A model generated the notes under the pieces. The model searched no databases. It was not told where the DNA came from and was given only the letters and a program-made list of their open reading frames with translations. A stretch of DNA of 64,000 nt from Calothrix sp. NIES-4105 (GTDB taxonomy: Bacteria > Cyanobacteriota > Cyanobacteriia > Cyanobacteriales > Nostocaceae). The DNA lies in assembly GCF_002368415.1 (NCBI RefSeq), contig NZ_AP018290.1, positions 62,001 to 126,000 of the forward strand. The letters are read 5' to 3'. The position numbers and the translations under genes are program-made. Of this stretch, positions 54,028 through 63,171 are shown piece after piece (within the stretch, counting starts at the first letter, position 1; every line of letters begins with the position of its first letter).

Positions 54028-54957
54028 TTAATGGTCTATGCGTAAACGTTTAATATCCCCAATCGGTGATGCACCAAACATACGAGAATATTCACGACTG
54101 AACTGTGATGGGCTTTCATAACCCACGCGATAGGCAGCATTTACAGCATTGGAGTTTTTGGCAAGCATCAGGCGACGCGCTTCTAATAATCTTAACCGCT
54201 TTTGATATTGCAAAGGACTCATCGATGTTACTGACTTGAAATGGTGATGGAAAGAAGAAGCAGACATATTGGCTTGCCTAGCCAAGTCATTAACTCGCAT
54301 TGGCTGTATAAAATCAGCCGTCATTAGTTTTATTACCTCAGCGATGCGCTGCATGTTGCTGCCTGATGTGGCTATTTGGCGAACAGAAGAGCCTTGCTCC
54401 CCCATTAAAAGACGATAATAGATTTCGCGGATAATCATTGGCGCCAAAATTGGAATATCCTGCGGTGTATCTAAAAGCTTTGTCAGCCTAATAGCACAAT
54501 CAATTAACGGTGCATCGACGTTACAGACAAACAAACCTCTGGAAGAGTTTTCTTTCTTATTCGTGCTTGACTGATTAGTTTGAGCAGTAATAATGTCACA
54601 GAGTTGACGTGGGTCTAAACTCAGCTTGAATCCTAAATACGGCAAGTCTTTTGTGGCCTCTACCACAAATCCGCTTAGAGGCAAATCAACCGAGATAACA
54701 ATATATTGAGCCACGCCATAATGATAGATTTCCTCACCCAGTAACACTTCTTTTTTGCCCTGAACGATGATGCCGAGAATAGGTTGACATAGAGTTGGTA
54801 ATGCGGCAGAAACAGAAGATTCGCGTGCAAATTCCAGCTCCATAATATCTGTTTTATGAAAACCGTCTCCCTTACCATCGGTGTGTCGGGTTAGCAATGC
54901 CGTGAGTTCTTGACACCGAGTTGCAATTGCATCATGGTTGAGCATTTCAATCGCCAT
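54028..54957 (-). CDS. AraC family transcriptional regulator
   Basis: The 309-residue protein has an AraC-type N-terminal cupin-like dimerisation domain (LCQPILGIIVQGKKEVLLGE, HYGVAQYIVISVDLPLSGFV). The C-terminal half is a double helix-turn-helix (VNDLARQANMSASSFHHHFK, YRVGYESPSQFSREYSRMFG). It is divergently arranged with the SnoaL-like gene at 55111, 150 bases apart, the usual layout when an AraC regulator controls the adjacent genes. The ligand is unknown. The trio AraC-SnoaL-NmrA is common in proteobacteria and may have been acquired. Cytosolic. Confidence 0.9.
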   Translation of the reverse strand: MAIEMLNHDAIATRCQELTALLTRHTDGKGDGFHKTDIMELEFARESSVSAALPTLCQPILGIIVQGKKEVLLGEEIYHYGVAQYIVISVDLPLSGFVVEATKDLPYLGFKLSLDPRQLCDIITAQTNQSSTNKKENSSRGLFVCNVDAPLIDCAIRLTKLLDTPQDIPILAPMIIREIYYRLLMGEQGSSVRQIATSGSNMQRIAEVIKLMTADFIQPMRVNDLARQANMSASSFHHHFKSVTSMSPLQYQKRLRLLEARRLMLAKNSNAVNAAYRVGYESPSQFSREYSRMFGASPIGDIKRLRIDH

Positions 54958-55110
54958 GCTGTTTTTGGCTTAATTTAATCATTTTCTTTTAAACATTATA
55001 AAATATATTTTGGAGGATTAGGCAATAAAATGCGAGGACTGTGCATTGGAAACTCTTGCTTTTACTCATACGATGAACGCATCCGAATTAAATAATATAA
55101 GAGTAAGGCA

Positions 55111-55584
55111 ATGACAAATGACTTGGCAAAAATCGCATCTGCAACAAACGAGCAGCATACAGTTACTCAAATTTTCAGCGACCATCTCAAACTAATTACC
55201 AAAGACATCTTAGCTTGGCTAGAACTATTCGCTGAAGATGCAATTATTGAATTTCCCTATGCTTCTACTATTGGTTTAACAAATCGGTTAGAAGGCAAGT
55301 TGGCAATTTATGACCACATGAAGGATGTGCCAGCAAACATGCAAAATTTGATATTTACGAATATTCGTTCGCACCAAACATTGAACCCTAATGTTTTATT
55401 TGCTGAGGTTCATGGAGAAGCCACAATTACTGCCACAGGGCGCCGCTATCAGCAAGATTATGTGATGCAACTGGAAACCAAGGATGGAAAAATCATCCAT
55501 TACCGCGAATACTGGAACCCTATCCCTGCTCTTGAAGCGTGGGGTAGCATAGAAAATTTGAATCAATCTTTTAATGCGGAATAA
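55111..55584 (+). CDS. SnoaL/PhzA-B-like NTF2-fold protein
   Basis: The 157-residue protein has the SnoaL-like pattern: FSDHLKLITKDILAWLELFA, EDAIIEFPYAS, MKDVPANMQNLIFTN and the end strands YVMQLETKDGKIIHYREYWN. It is a single-domain cone-shaped fold used by small-molecule isomerases, cyclases and dehydratases. The exact reaction cannot be told. It starts 154 bases from the divergent AraC gene and ends 19 bases before the NmrA-like gene, so the two are an operon probably controlled by that regulator. Cytosolic. Confidence 0.82.
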   Translation: MTNDLAKIASATNEQHTVTQIFSDHLKLITKDILAWLELFAEDAIIEFPYASTIGLTNRLEGKLAIYDHMKDVPANMQNLIFTNIRSHQTLNPNVLFAEVHGEATITATGRRYQQDYVMQLETKDGKIIHYREYWNPIPALEAWGSIENLNQSFNAE

Positions 55585-55603
55585 TATGTAGAAGAGAATT
55601 ACC

Positions 55604-56305
55604 ATGAAAATTGTAATTGCAGCCGCATCGGGCAATATTGGACGACGCACTGCTGAAAAAGTTATACAGGCTGGCGCCGAAACCATTCTTCTGGCACGGC
55701 ATCCAGAAAAGTTAGACGCAAAAGTTGTTCAGGGAGCTACTGTAAAGCCCATCAGTAGCGATGATACTTTAGGGTTAATTGAGGCAACGCAAAATGCTGA
55801 TGCTTTGTTTTGGTTGACTCCACCGAAACTTGATGTACCAAGTTTATATGATTGGTACATTCAGACAGCAATGGCTGGAGCTTCTTCTGTGCGTGAAAAC
55901 CGCATCAATCGAGTTGTCAATATTTCCAGCATTGGTGCAGGTGCAGGACGAGATTTAGGGACAGTCTCGTTTGTTGGAACCGTTGAATCAATCTTCAACG
56001 AAACTGGAGCAAATGTGCTGCATCTTCGTCCAGGCTATTTCATGGAGAATTTTTTAGAACAAGTCGAGTTCATTCGGCAAGACCACACCGTATACTTCCC
56101 TTATGGCAGCGACCACGATATTCCCTGGATAAGTACCGATGATATTGGTGATGAGGCAGCAAAATATTTACTTGATGATAGTTGGGCAGGACATTGGACT
56201 CGTAATCTTATGGGGCCTGAAAATTTAACGCTCGTTGAAACAACTGCTATCCTTTCACAAGTGTTGAATCGTCCCATCGAATATGTCCAGGTGACATTTC
56301 TCTAA
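55604..56305 (+). CDS. NmrA-like NAD(P)-binding protein, C-terminally truncated
   Basis: The 233-residue product is an atypical short-chain dehydrogenase: dinucleotide motif [34 protein letters not shown], and [17 protein letters not shown] near the pocket. Members act as NAD(P)H-dependent reductases or redox sensors. Normal length is about 280 residues. This one stops right after IEYVQVTF, where the family continues, because the sequence runs into the tail of a SNF2 helicase gene near 56296. The Rossmann domain is complete, so partial activity is conceivable. It is in operon with the SnoaL-like gene. Confidence 0.82.
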   Translation: MKIVIAAASGNIGRRTAEKVIQAGAETILLARHPEKLDAKVVQGATVKPISSDDTLGLIEATQNADALFWLTPPKLDVPSLYDWYIQTAMAGASSVRENRINRVVNISSIGAGAGRDLGTVSFVGTVESIFNETGANVLHLRPGYFMENFLEQVEFIRQDHTVYFPYGSDHDIPWISTDDIGDEAAKYLLDDSWAGHWTRNLMGPENLTLVETTAILSQVLNRPIEYVQVTFL

Positions 56306-56610
56306 AAGCTGGTGGTGTGGGTATTACGTTGACTAAAGCTAATCATGTGTTCCATTTTGACCGTTGGTGGAACCCTGCTGTTGAAGACCAAGCTACTGAC
56401 CGCGCGTTTCGTATTGGTCAAAAGAAGAATGTTTTTGTGCATAAGTTTGTTGCTATTGGTACTTTGGAGGAGAAGATCGACCAGATGATTGAAGATAAGA
56501 AGAAGTTGTCTGCTTCTGTTGTGGGTAGTGATGAGTCTTGGTTGACTGAACTTGATAATAATGCTTTTAAGGAGTTGATTGCTTTGAATAAAAGTGCGAT
56601 GTTGGAATGA
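56296..56610 (+). pseudogene. C-terminal fragment of an SNF2-family helicase
   Basis: The frame reads [40 protein letters not shown] and [20 protein letters not shown]. These are motifs V and VI of the SNF2 ATPase, including the Q..RxxR arginine-finger region, followed by the normal end [17 protein letters not shown] and TGA. About nine tenths of the gene (motifs I-IV) are missing. The break is abrupt at 56296, where the NmrA-like gene is joined. The GTG at 56317 would allow translation of 97 residues, but no helicase activity is possible. The downstream SWIM-protein gene is the usual neighbour of intact SNF2 genes in cyanobacteria. Confidence 0.85.
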
Positions 56611-56667
56611 TTGAACCACAAAGGACACAAAGGACACGAAGGAAGAGAAGAAAGGAAGAGAATAAAT

Positions 56668-57507
56668 ATGGGTAAGTTTAGTAGAAGTTGGTGGGGTACA
56701 CGTTTTATTCAAGCTTTGGAGTCTTTTACTGATTCTGGTAGGTTGCAGCGTGGACGTTCTTATGCTAATGGTGGTAAGGTCAAGAGTTTTGATATTGATG
56801 GTAATGTTATTACTGCTAGGGTAAGGGGTTCGGTTAATCCTTATTTTGGTGTTTATAAGGAACCTACGTATAATATTTCTATAGAGTTGGCGCCTATAGC
56901 TAAGTCTCAATGGAAGCTTGTTGTCGAAAAGCTATCATCGAAAGCTAGTACTATTTCTCGACTCATGCTTAATGAGGTGCCAGAAAATATTGAGGATAGC
57001 TTTTCTGATTTAGGATTGAATTTATTACCTTGCAGCAGCAAAGATTTTAAAACTAAATGTTCCTGTCCAGATTATAGTAATCCCTGTAAGCATATCGCTG
57101 GTGTTTACTATCTGGTTGCTTCGCAGTTAGACGAAAACCCTTTTCTACTATTTGAATTGCGAGGTCTTCCTAAAAACGAACTCCAACAAAAGCTTTCGCA
57201 AACATCTTTAGGAAGAGTACTTTCTGAAGAACTTAATGCAAAAGAAGTTGCTATAGAAGCTTCTGACTCTTTTTATACTAAACCATTAAAGCAATCTGTC
57301 ACCGATATACCTAGCGCGCGGGAGTTTTGGTTGGGAACAAAGCGATTACCGCAAACTATTGATGTATCAACTCAAAGCGGTGTATCAGCGATTGTAATCA
57401 AGAAACAGGGTGATTTTCCACGTTTTTGGGACAAAGATAATTCGTTTATCGAAAGTATGGAAGAATTATATCGACGTGTAAAGACGAAAAATCAAAATTT
57501 ACTGTAA
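56668..57507 (+). CDS. SWIM zinc-finger protein
   Basis: The 279-residue protein starts GKFSRSWWGTRFIQALESF, the conserved opening of SWIM proteins linked to SNF2 helicases. It has the SWIM zinc site at Cys131, Cys133, Cys140 and His142 (CSCPDYSNPCKHIAGVYYLV). The family is thought to bind DNA or protein with SNF2 ATPases. Its helicase partner is now a fragment. TTG 56611 is open upstream, but those codons are a dispersed repeat (ACAAAGGACACAAAGGACAC), so ATG 56668 behind AGGAAGAG is chosen. Full length; cytosolic. Confidence 0.85.
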   Translation: MGKFSRSWWGTRFIQALESFTDSGRLQRGRSYANGGKVKSFDIDGNVITARVRGSVNPYFGVYKEPTYNISIELAPIAKSQWKLVVEKLSSKASTISRLMLNEVPENIEDSFSDLGLNLLPCSSKDFKTKCSCPDYSNPCKHIAGVYYLVASQLDENPFLLFELRGLPKNELQQKLSQTSLGRVLSEELNAKEVAIEASDSFYTKPLKQSVTDIPSAREFWLGTKRLPQTIDVSTQSGVSAIVIKKQGDFPRFWDKDNSFIESMEELYRRVKTKNQNLL

Positions 57508-57796
57508 ATCAGTATCTATTATTGTTTTGACACGTATTGTTTAATTTAAAATACTCATTTATGTTCTGAGTGGGTGTTATAAATAATACTTTGTTGTTTA
57601 CATTAATTTTGGTGGGTTGGTTTGCAACGGATACAACAGATGTAACGGATGATTTATTCGTTACAAACAAAGTTTAGTTGTTTAAAATTACAAGCACTGT
57701 TACATTCTAGAGTCATCTCTTGCACTACAGACTCATTTATGCCCTGAGTGGGTGTGTAATAATTTGTTTACTAACTACATGGGTTACATTTGAAGT
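57508..57796. other. Intergenic region with repeat element
   Basis: Contains a CATTAATTTTGGTGGGTTGG word near 57600 and the GCAACGGAT-type element at 57623-57724. No gene accepted; the 57720-57920 ORF overlaps the next gene in another frame. Confidence 0.5.
57623..57724. repeat. GCAACGGAT-type inverted-repeat element, second copy
   Basis: TGCAACGGATACAACAGATG at the left and CATTCTAGAGTCATCTCTTGCA at the right are inverted. It matches the 47748-47857 copy over nearly its whole length (GGATGATTTATT, TTACAAACAAA, AATTACAAGCAC). Confidence 0.7.
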
Positions 57797-60700
57797 ATGC
57801 CAGTCGGTGTTAACAAAAAGAAACATGATCAACAATTATATACCCCAAAGCTTTGGCTATTTTTGGTCGGTGTCAATCAATATAATGACGAATTTCCAAG
57901 CTTGCGTTATCCAGCATTAGATTGTCAAGGATTAACTGAAGCGCTAACTGTTGCGACACAATATCCACAAAAAGAAGTTATAAACTACCATGATTTTGGT
58001 AATTTACCACTTATAGGCGCCGTTTGTACTAGTTTAAAGTATATCACTGAGCAAGCACGTTCCGAAGACACAATATTATTTTATTTTTCTGGGCACGGTA
58101 TATTAGACCCTACTACACAGCAATGTTTTTTGTGTTTGCGCGATACTCAAAAAGATGACCTTGTAAATACATCACTGCCATTACAAGAATTATTACTCCG
58201 GTTAGCGCAATCTGCCGCGCGTCAACAGTTAATATGGTTAGATGCTTGTCACAGTGGAGGAATGACACTACGAGGTACTGAGAAATTAGTACAAGTGTTG
58301 CAAGGCGCCGCAGCTGCAAGTAAGGGTTTTTATGCTTTGTTGTCGTGCGATATAAATCAGCAGTCTTGGGAGTTTCCCGAATTAGGACATGGTGTATTTA
58401 CATATTACCTAATGCGGGGGTTACGTGGTGAAGCGGCAAATCCACAAGGTGTTATTACAGCAGATGAACTTTATAGATATGTTTACCACCAAACGCTGCA
58501 ATATATAGATAAGACAAATCAACAATTACGGTTAATTAATCAGCAGCGACGGTTTAAGGGAGATTGTAACTTACAGCATGAATATCCTTTACAAACACCG
58601 AAGCGTATTGTTGAAGGTGTCGGGGATGTTATTTTGGCGAATGCGGGTACTAATGAGTTGGTGTTTCCAAGGGTTGCACTAGTTATTGAGGGGATGACAA
58701 ATAGCAATACGCTATCTTTGAGTAAAACGTTGCGTGGTATATGTGGGTTTGAGTTGGAGTATTTACCACGTTCTGGAAAAATCACTACTAAAAGTATTCG
58801 TGATGGTATTCAAAGTTGTTTACGGTTGCCTACACAAACTCAAGAAGCTACAACTGCACTATTATATTTACGCGGACGTTTACAGGAAACTCCAGCAGGA
58901 GATTTAGCTTTATCACTCTCTGATGATGTTTGGTTAAGTCGTGATTGGTTAAGATTACAGTTACGACGTTCATCTGTATCGCAACTAATTCTTATCTTAG
59001 ATTGTCTTGTTGTTGAACCAAAAAATATAGAACTCCAAGAATGGATTGAAGATTTACAAGTTAGTACGGATAAAGGTTTATGTATTATTGCAGGAGTAAC
59101 CTCCGAATCCTTACCTGAAGCTTTTGTAACTGCCCTTATCAATACTTTACAATCTACTCCCCAATCTCTTGGTTTATCTGTAGCAGGTTGGATATCACAA
59201 TTACAACTTTACCTTGCAGGCGCCTTACCGTTACATATTTGGCTTTCAGGAACGCGCGGTATTATCGAAATCATACCATCTACGACAGGCGCCTCTAGTA
59301 AACCAACAAATATAGATTTGAATATTTGTCCATATTTAGGGTTAAGAGCATTTAGTGAAGAAGACGCTCAGTATTTTTACGGTCGAGAATCTTTAATCCA
59401 AAACTTAATTAGTCACATTACAACACAATCATTCCTTGCGGTTGTTGGTGCTTCCGGTAGCGGAAAATCTTCTGTTGTCCAAGCTGGTTTAATTGCACAA
59501 CTACGACTTGGTAAACAATTACCTGGTAGCGAAAAGTGGCTCATCAAAAGTATACGTCCCGGCGCCCGCCCTTTACAACTACTCGCACGTCTAAGTGATA
59601 ATAATGCAAATGTTCTGGAAGGATTACTTTATCAAGGTGTAGAAGGGTTTGTTTATTGGTTACGAAGTTGTCCAGCAACAGTAGTATTAATAATAGACCA
59701 ATTTGAGGAATTGTTCACACTGGCGCCCGACTCAGATAGAGAGGAATTTTTAAAACTTGTATTAGGCGCCTTACAATATGCCAGCGATAAGTTTAAACTA
59801 GTCATTACGCTGCGTGCAGACTTTATGGCGCCTTGCTTAGAAATTCCTACACTCGCACAGCTACTACAATCTTCAAGTGTCTTAGTATCACCAAGTTTAA
59901 GCGATGATGATTATCGTAATGTAATTATTAAACCTGCTGAACAAGTTGGTTTAAAAGTGCAAACTGGGTTAGTTGAAGTATTACTCCAAGAACTAAGTCA
60001 TTCAGCAAGTGATTTACCTTTATTAGAATTCGTACTCGAACAGTTATGGGAAAAACGTATTGATGGAGAATTAACGTTAGCTGTATATCAACAGCACCTA
60101 GGAGGAATTGCAGGCGCCTTGGAAAGAAGAGCGCAAGCAGTTTATGATAACTTAGACTCGGCAGCACAAAAATGCGCGCGTTGGATTTTTCTCTCACTTA
60201 CCCAATTAGGAGAAGGAACCGAAGATACTCGGCGCCGTGTGTTAAAGTCAGATTTAGCAGTAAAAAAGTATCCACCCGAACAAGTCGAAAGAACCTTGCA
60301 AGCATTAACAGCAGCAAAGTTAATTGTAATAAACACCGAACAAGAATTAGTGGGCATTAGCAAAAATGATAATGTGGAGACGCGATATCAGGAGACGCGA
60401 TATATCGCGTCTCTACAACCTATAACCATCGAGGTTGCCCATGAAATATTAATTCGTCACTGGTCTACATTACGGTGGTGGTTAGAAGAAAACCGTAACA
60501 GGCTAAGATTACAGCGACAAATAGAACAAGCTGCACAGTTATGGAAACACAACCACGAACAAACAGAGTTTTTATTACAAGGTGTACGATTAGCTGAGGC
60601 AGAAGAGATTTATATTAAATATACCGACGAATTATCATCTGACGTACAAACCTTTATCGCTGCTTGTTTAGATGAACATCGGCGCCTACAATTAGAACAA

Positions 60701-62773
60701 AAGAAGCGTTTACGACAAACTCAAGCAGCATTAGCTGTCATTAGTATATTAGGAGTTGCGGCAACTTTTTTTGGTGGGTTTGCTTATTTTCAGCGTACTA
60801 CAGCACAAACGCGCGAAGTAACTGCATTAAATGCATCATCCGAAGCATTATTAAATTCTCATTCTCAACTAGAAGCAATAATCGCTAGTCTCAAAGCTAG
60901 TAAACAACTTAAGCAAATATTGGTACCAGGTCAAGATATTCGACTTGCTACAGCAGCAACTCTTCAACAAGCGTTATCACTCACACAGGAAATTAACCGT
61001 TTACAAGCACACACAGATAAAGTAAACGCGGTTAGCTTTAGCCCTGATAATAAACTAATTGCCACAGCTAGTGATGATAATACAGTAAAAATATGGCGCC
61101 GAGATGGTCGGCTAGTAAACACCTTTAAAAATCATCAAGATAGAGTTACGTCTGTGATATTTAGCCACGATAGTAAATATATCGCTTCCGGTGGTGCCGA
61201 TAAAACTATCCAACTTAATTCCATAGACGGTAAAGTCCAGAAAACCTTTATCGGTCATAATGATTTTGTCACAAGTCTAGCTTTTAGTCCAGATAGTAAA
61301 ACATTAGTATCAGGTAGTCGTGATAAAACGATTAGAATTTGGAGTCTAGATAGTAACTCTAGAATAATAAATGCTCATAACGGCTGGGTAAATACTGTTG
61401 CCGTCGATTCTAGATATATTGTATCGGGTGGTGAAGATAATTTAATTAAGCTTTGGCAAGTTACAGATAGAAAGTTAGTTAAAACCTTTACTGGACACAA
61501 AGATAGAGTCAACCGTGTGATATTTAGTTATGATGGTCAAAATATCGCTTCAGCTAGCGATGACTCGACGATTAAAATATGGAATCTCAACGGCAAAGAA
61601 TTACAAAGCTTTACAACTCAAGCTAACAGTATTTTTCTTACTACTGATAGTAGTACTTTAGTCTCAGGCAGTACTGATGGTTCGATAAAACTGTGGCAAT
61701 TAGACGGTAAATTAATTACAACGTATCAAGGACACGACGCGCGGGTTACAGATATTAGTATCAGTCGAGATGGGATTATTGTCTCTAGTAGTGACGATAA
61801 AACAGTTCGACTATGGAATTTAGCCAAACCTAACACAAAGAATCATACTATATATAGTGTCGCTTTTAATCCTGATGCAAAAACCTTCGCTACTGCTGGT
61901 TGGGATGGCGCCGTTAATATCTTAGATAATAATCAAAAACTAGATTCTACTTTCAAAGCACATCAAAATATCATTTCTGCAATAGCATATAATCCTAATA
62001 CAAAGATATTAGCAACAGCAAGTGCAGATAAAAGCGTTAAATTATGGAATATTAAAACTAAGCAATTAATCCAAACTCTATCTGGACACAGTGATAGAGT
62101 TACATCGGTAGCGTTTACCCCTGATAATAATATCATCGCCACAGCAGGCGCCGATAAAACGGTAAAACTATGGCGTGTCAAAGACGGAAAATTACTCAAT
62201 ACGCTTACAGGACACTCTGACGAAGTAACTAGCGTTGCAATCAGTACCAATGGACTAATAGCATCAGGTAGTAATGATAATAAAATAAAAATATGGCGCC
62301 AAGATGGTAATTTAATAAAAACACTACCAGGACATGGAAGTGCAGTATCATCATTAGCGTTCACACCTGACGGTCAAATTCTTGCTTCTGCCAGTTGGGA
62401 TAATACGATTAAACTTTGGCATAGCAACGGTGAATTTATCACTACTTTAACTGGACATAATGATGGGGTAACAAGTTTAAGCTTTACCCGTGATAATCAA
62501 ATTCTCGCATCTGGTAGTGCAGATAATACCATCAAACTCTGGAATCTTGGTGATAATACCTTAATCAAAACACTTTCAGGATATCTAAGTCAAATTAACA
62601 GCATCAGCTTTAGCCCAAATAATAAAGCATTAATAACAGGGGGTGATACTGGAGTCACGCTGTGGAACTTAGATATAGATAACTTAATAGAACAAAGCTG
62701 CGCGCGTGTACATGATTATCTACGTAATAACCGCGATATAAGCTCCACAGACAAAAAAATATGTCAACAATAA
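57797..62773 (+). CDS. Caspase-STAND NTPase-WD40 protein
   Basis: The 1658-residue protein has a caspase-like domain (about 20-260) with His100 (FYFSGHGILD) and Cys151 (LDACHSGGMT), then a spacer with EACC1-like features. A STAND ATPase (about 515-900) opens YLGLRAFSEEDAQYFYGRES and has a Walker A around Lys557 (GASGSGKSS) and Walker B LIIDQFEEL. One membrane helix (AALAVISILGVAATFFGGFA) and about 14 WD40 repeats (about 1070-1640, each with SPDN..IATASDD, KIW) follow. The WD40 part should sense, the ATPase switch and the caspase act, as in NLR-like conflict proteins. Codons for about residues 859-873 lie in a dispersed hairpin repeat (60373-60417), yet the frame is kept. Monocistronic. Confidence 0.9.
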   Translation: MPVGVNKKKHDQQLYTPKLWLFLVGVNQYNDEFPSLRYPALDCQGLTEALTVATQYPQKEVINYHDFGNLPLIGAVCTSLKYITEQARSEDTILFYFSGHGILDPTTQQCFLCLRDTQKDDLVNTSLPLQELLLRLAQSAARQQLIWLDACHSGGMTLRGTEKLVQVLQGAAAASKGFYALLSCDINQQSWEFPELGHGVFTYYLMRGLRGEAANPQGVITADELYRYVYHQTLQYIDKTNQQLRLINQQRRFKGDCNLQHEYPLQTPKRIVEGVGDVILANAGTNELVFPRVALVIEGMTNSNTLSLSKTLRGICGFELEYLPRSGKITTKSIRDGIQSCLRLPTQTQEATTALLYLRGRLQETPAGDLALSLSDDVWLSRDWLRLQLRRSSVSQLILILDCLVVEPKNIELQEWIEDLQVSTDKGLCIIAGVTSESLPEAFVTALINTLQSTPQSLGLSVAGWISQLQLYLAGALPLHIWLSGTRGIIEIIPSTTGASSKPTNIDLNICPYLGLRAFSEEDAQYFYGRESLIQNLISHITTQSFLAVVGASGSGKSSVVQAGLIAQLRLGKQLPGSEKWLIKSIRPGARPLQLLARLSDNNANVLEGLLYQGVEGFVYWLRSCPATVVLIIDQFEELFTLAPDSDREEFLKLVLGALQYASDKFKLVITLRADFMAPCLEIPTLAQLLQSSSVLVSPSLSDDDYRNVIIKPAEQVGLKVQTGLVEVLLQELSHSASDLPLLEFVLEQLWEKRIDGELTLAVYQQHLGGIAGALERRAQAVYDNLDSAAQKCARWIFLSLTQLGEGTEDTRRRVLKSDLAVKKYPPEQVERTLQALTAAKLIVINTEQELVGISKNDNVETRYQETRYIASLQPITIEVAHEILIRHWSTLRWWLEENRNRLRLQRQIEQAAQLWKHNHEQTEFLLQGVRLAEAEEIYIKYTDELSSDVQTFIAACLDEHRRLQLEQKKRLRQTQAALAVISILGVAATFFGGFAYFQRTTAQTREVTALNASSEALLNSHSQLEAIIASLKASKQLKQILVPGQDIRLATAATLQQALSLTQEINRLQAHTDKVNAVSFSPDNKLIATASDDNTVKIWRRDGRLVNTFKNHQDRVTSVIFSHDSKYIASGGADKTIQLNSIDGKVQKTFIGHNDFVTSLAFSPDSKTLVSGSRDKTIRIWSLDSNSRIINAHNGWVNTVAVDSRYIVSGGEDNLIKLWQVTDRKLVKTFTGHKDRVNRVIFSYDGQNIASASDDSTIKIWNLNGKELQSFTTQANSIFLTTDSSTLVSGSTDGSIKLWQLDGKLITTYQGHDARVTDISISRDGIIVSSSDDKTVRLWNLAKPNTKNHTIYSVAFNPDAKTFATAGWDGAVNILDNNQKLDSTFKAHQNIISAIAYNPNTKILATASADKSVKLWNIKTKQLIQTLSGHSDRVTSVAFTPDNNIIATAGADKTVKLWRVKDGKLLNTLTGHSDEVTSVAISTNGLIASGSNDNKIKIWRQDGNLIKTLPGHGSAVSSLAFTPDGQILASASWDNTIKLWHSNGEFITTLTGHNDGVTSLSFTRDNQILASGSADNTIKLWNLGDNTLIKTLSGYLSQINSISFSPNNKALITGGDTGVTLWNLDIDNLIEQSCARVHDYLRNNRDISSTDKKICQQ
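60373..60417. repeat. GAGACG-family hairpin inside a coding region
   Basis: TGTGGAGACGCGATATC is followed by a perfect 22-base palindrome (GAGACGCGATA and TATCGCGTCTC, 60392-60413) and TACA. The same framework occurs between genes at 17456, 32626 and 35807. Here it encodes ETRYQETRYIASL within the STAND region. Confidence 0.75.
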
Positions 62774-63171
62774 CCTATCATGCAAGTTAACAAATGTCAC
62801 CCATTTTCCAACTGGATAGTTATTTTAGCCACATTACCTAGAAGCAATTAAGCAGTATGCATAATTTCTCCGAAAATCTGCGTGGAGATGCGATGTGTTA
62901 ATGATTAACCAAATTTCATAGAAAATTTCATAGAAACTTTAAACTTTTATATCGCCTTCATAAAAAATCATTGTTACAATTGAACCCAGGTAATGCGTAA
63001 TTATTCTGACCGAAATATTACTTACGCATTGATTATCATTTTAATTAGGGCAAGCTTCATATTACCTATATACAATCTGAGGTCGCATCGCCGCAAGATC
63101 CCTAACTTATTACTAAAGTTGGGCATTTAATGCTGCATTTCTGACACAACAAATTTACTGAGAGATAATTT
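62774..63171. other. Intergenic region
   Basis: No gene. AATGCGTAA at 62992 and TTACGCATT at 63022 form a 9-base inverted repeat with AT-rich neighbours, which could be a terminator or regulatory hairpin between the WD40 and RTX genes. Confidence 0.4.

Noticed and set aside
56302-56910. 202-residue minus-strand ORF
   Set aside because: It is a shadow of the SNF2 fragment and SWIM gene; its Ile/Thr/Asn-rich composition is antisense-like.
57720-57920. ORF at the start of the caspase-STAND gene
   Set aside because: Out of frame with the clear caspase coding sequence and begins inside a repeat element.
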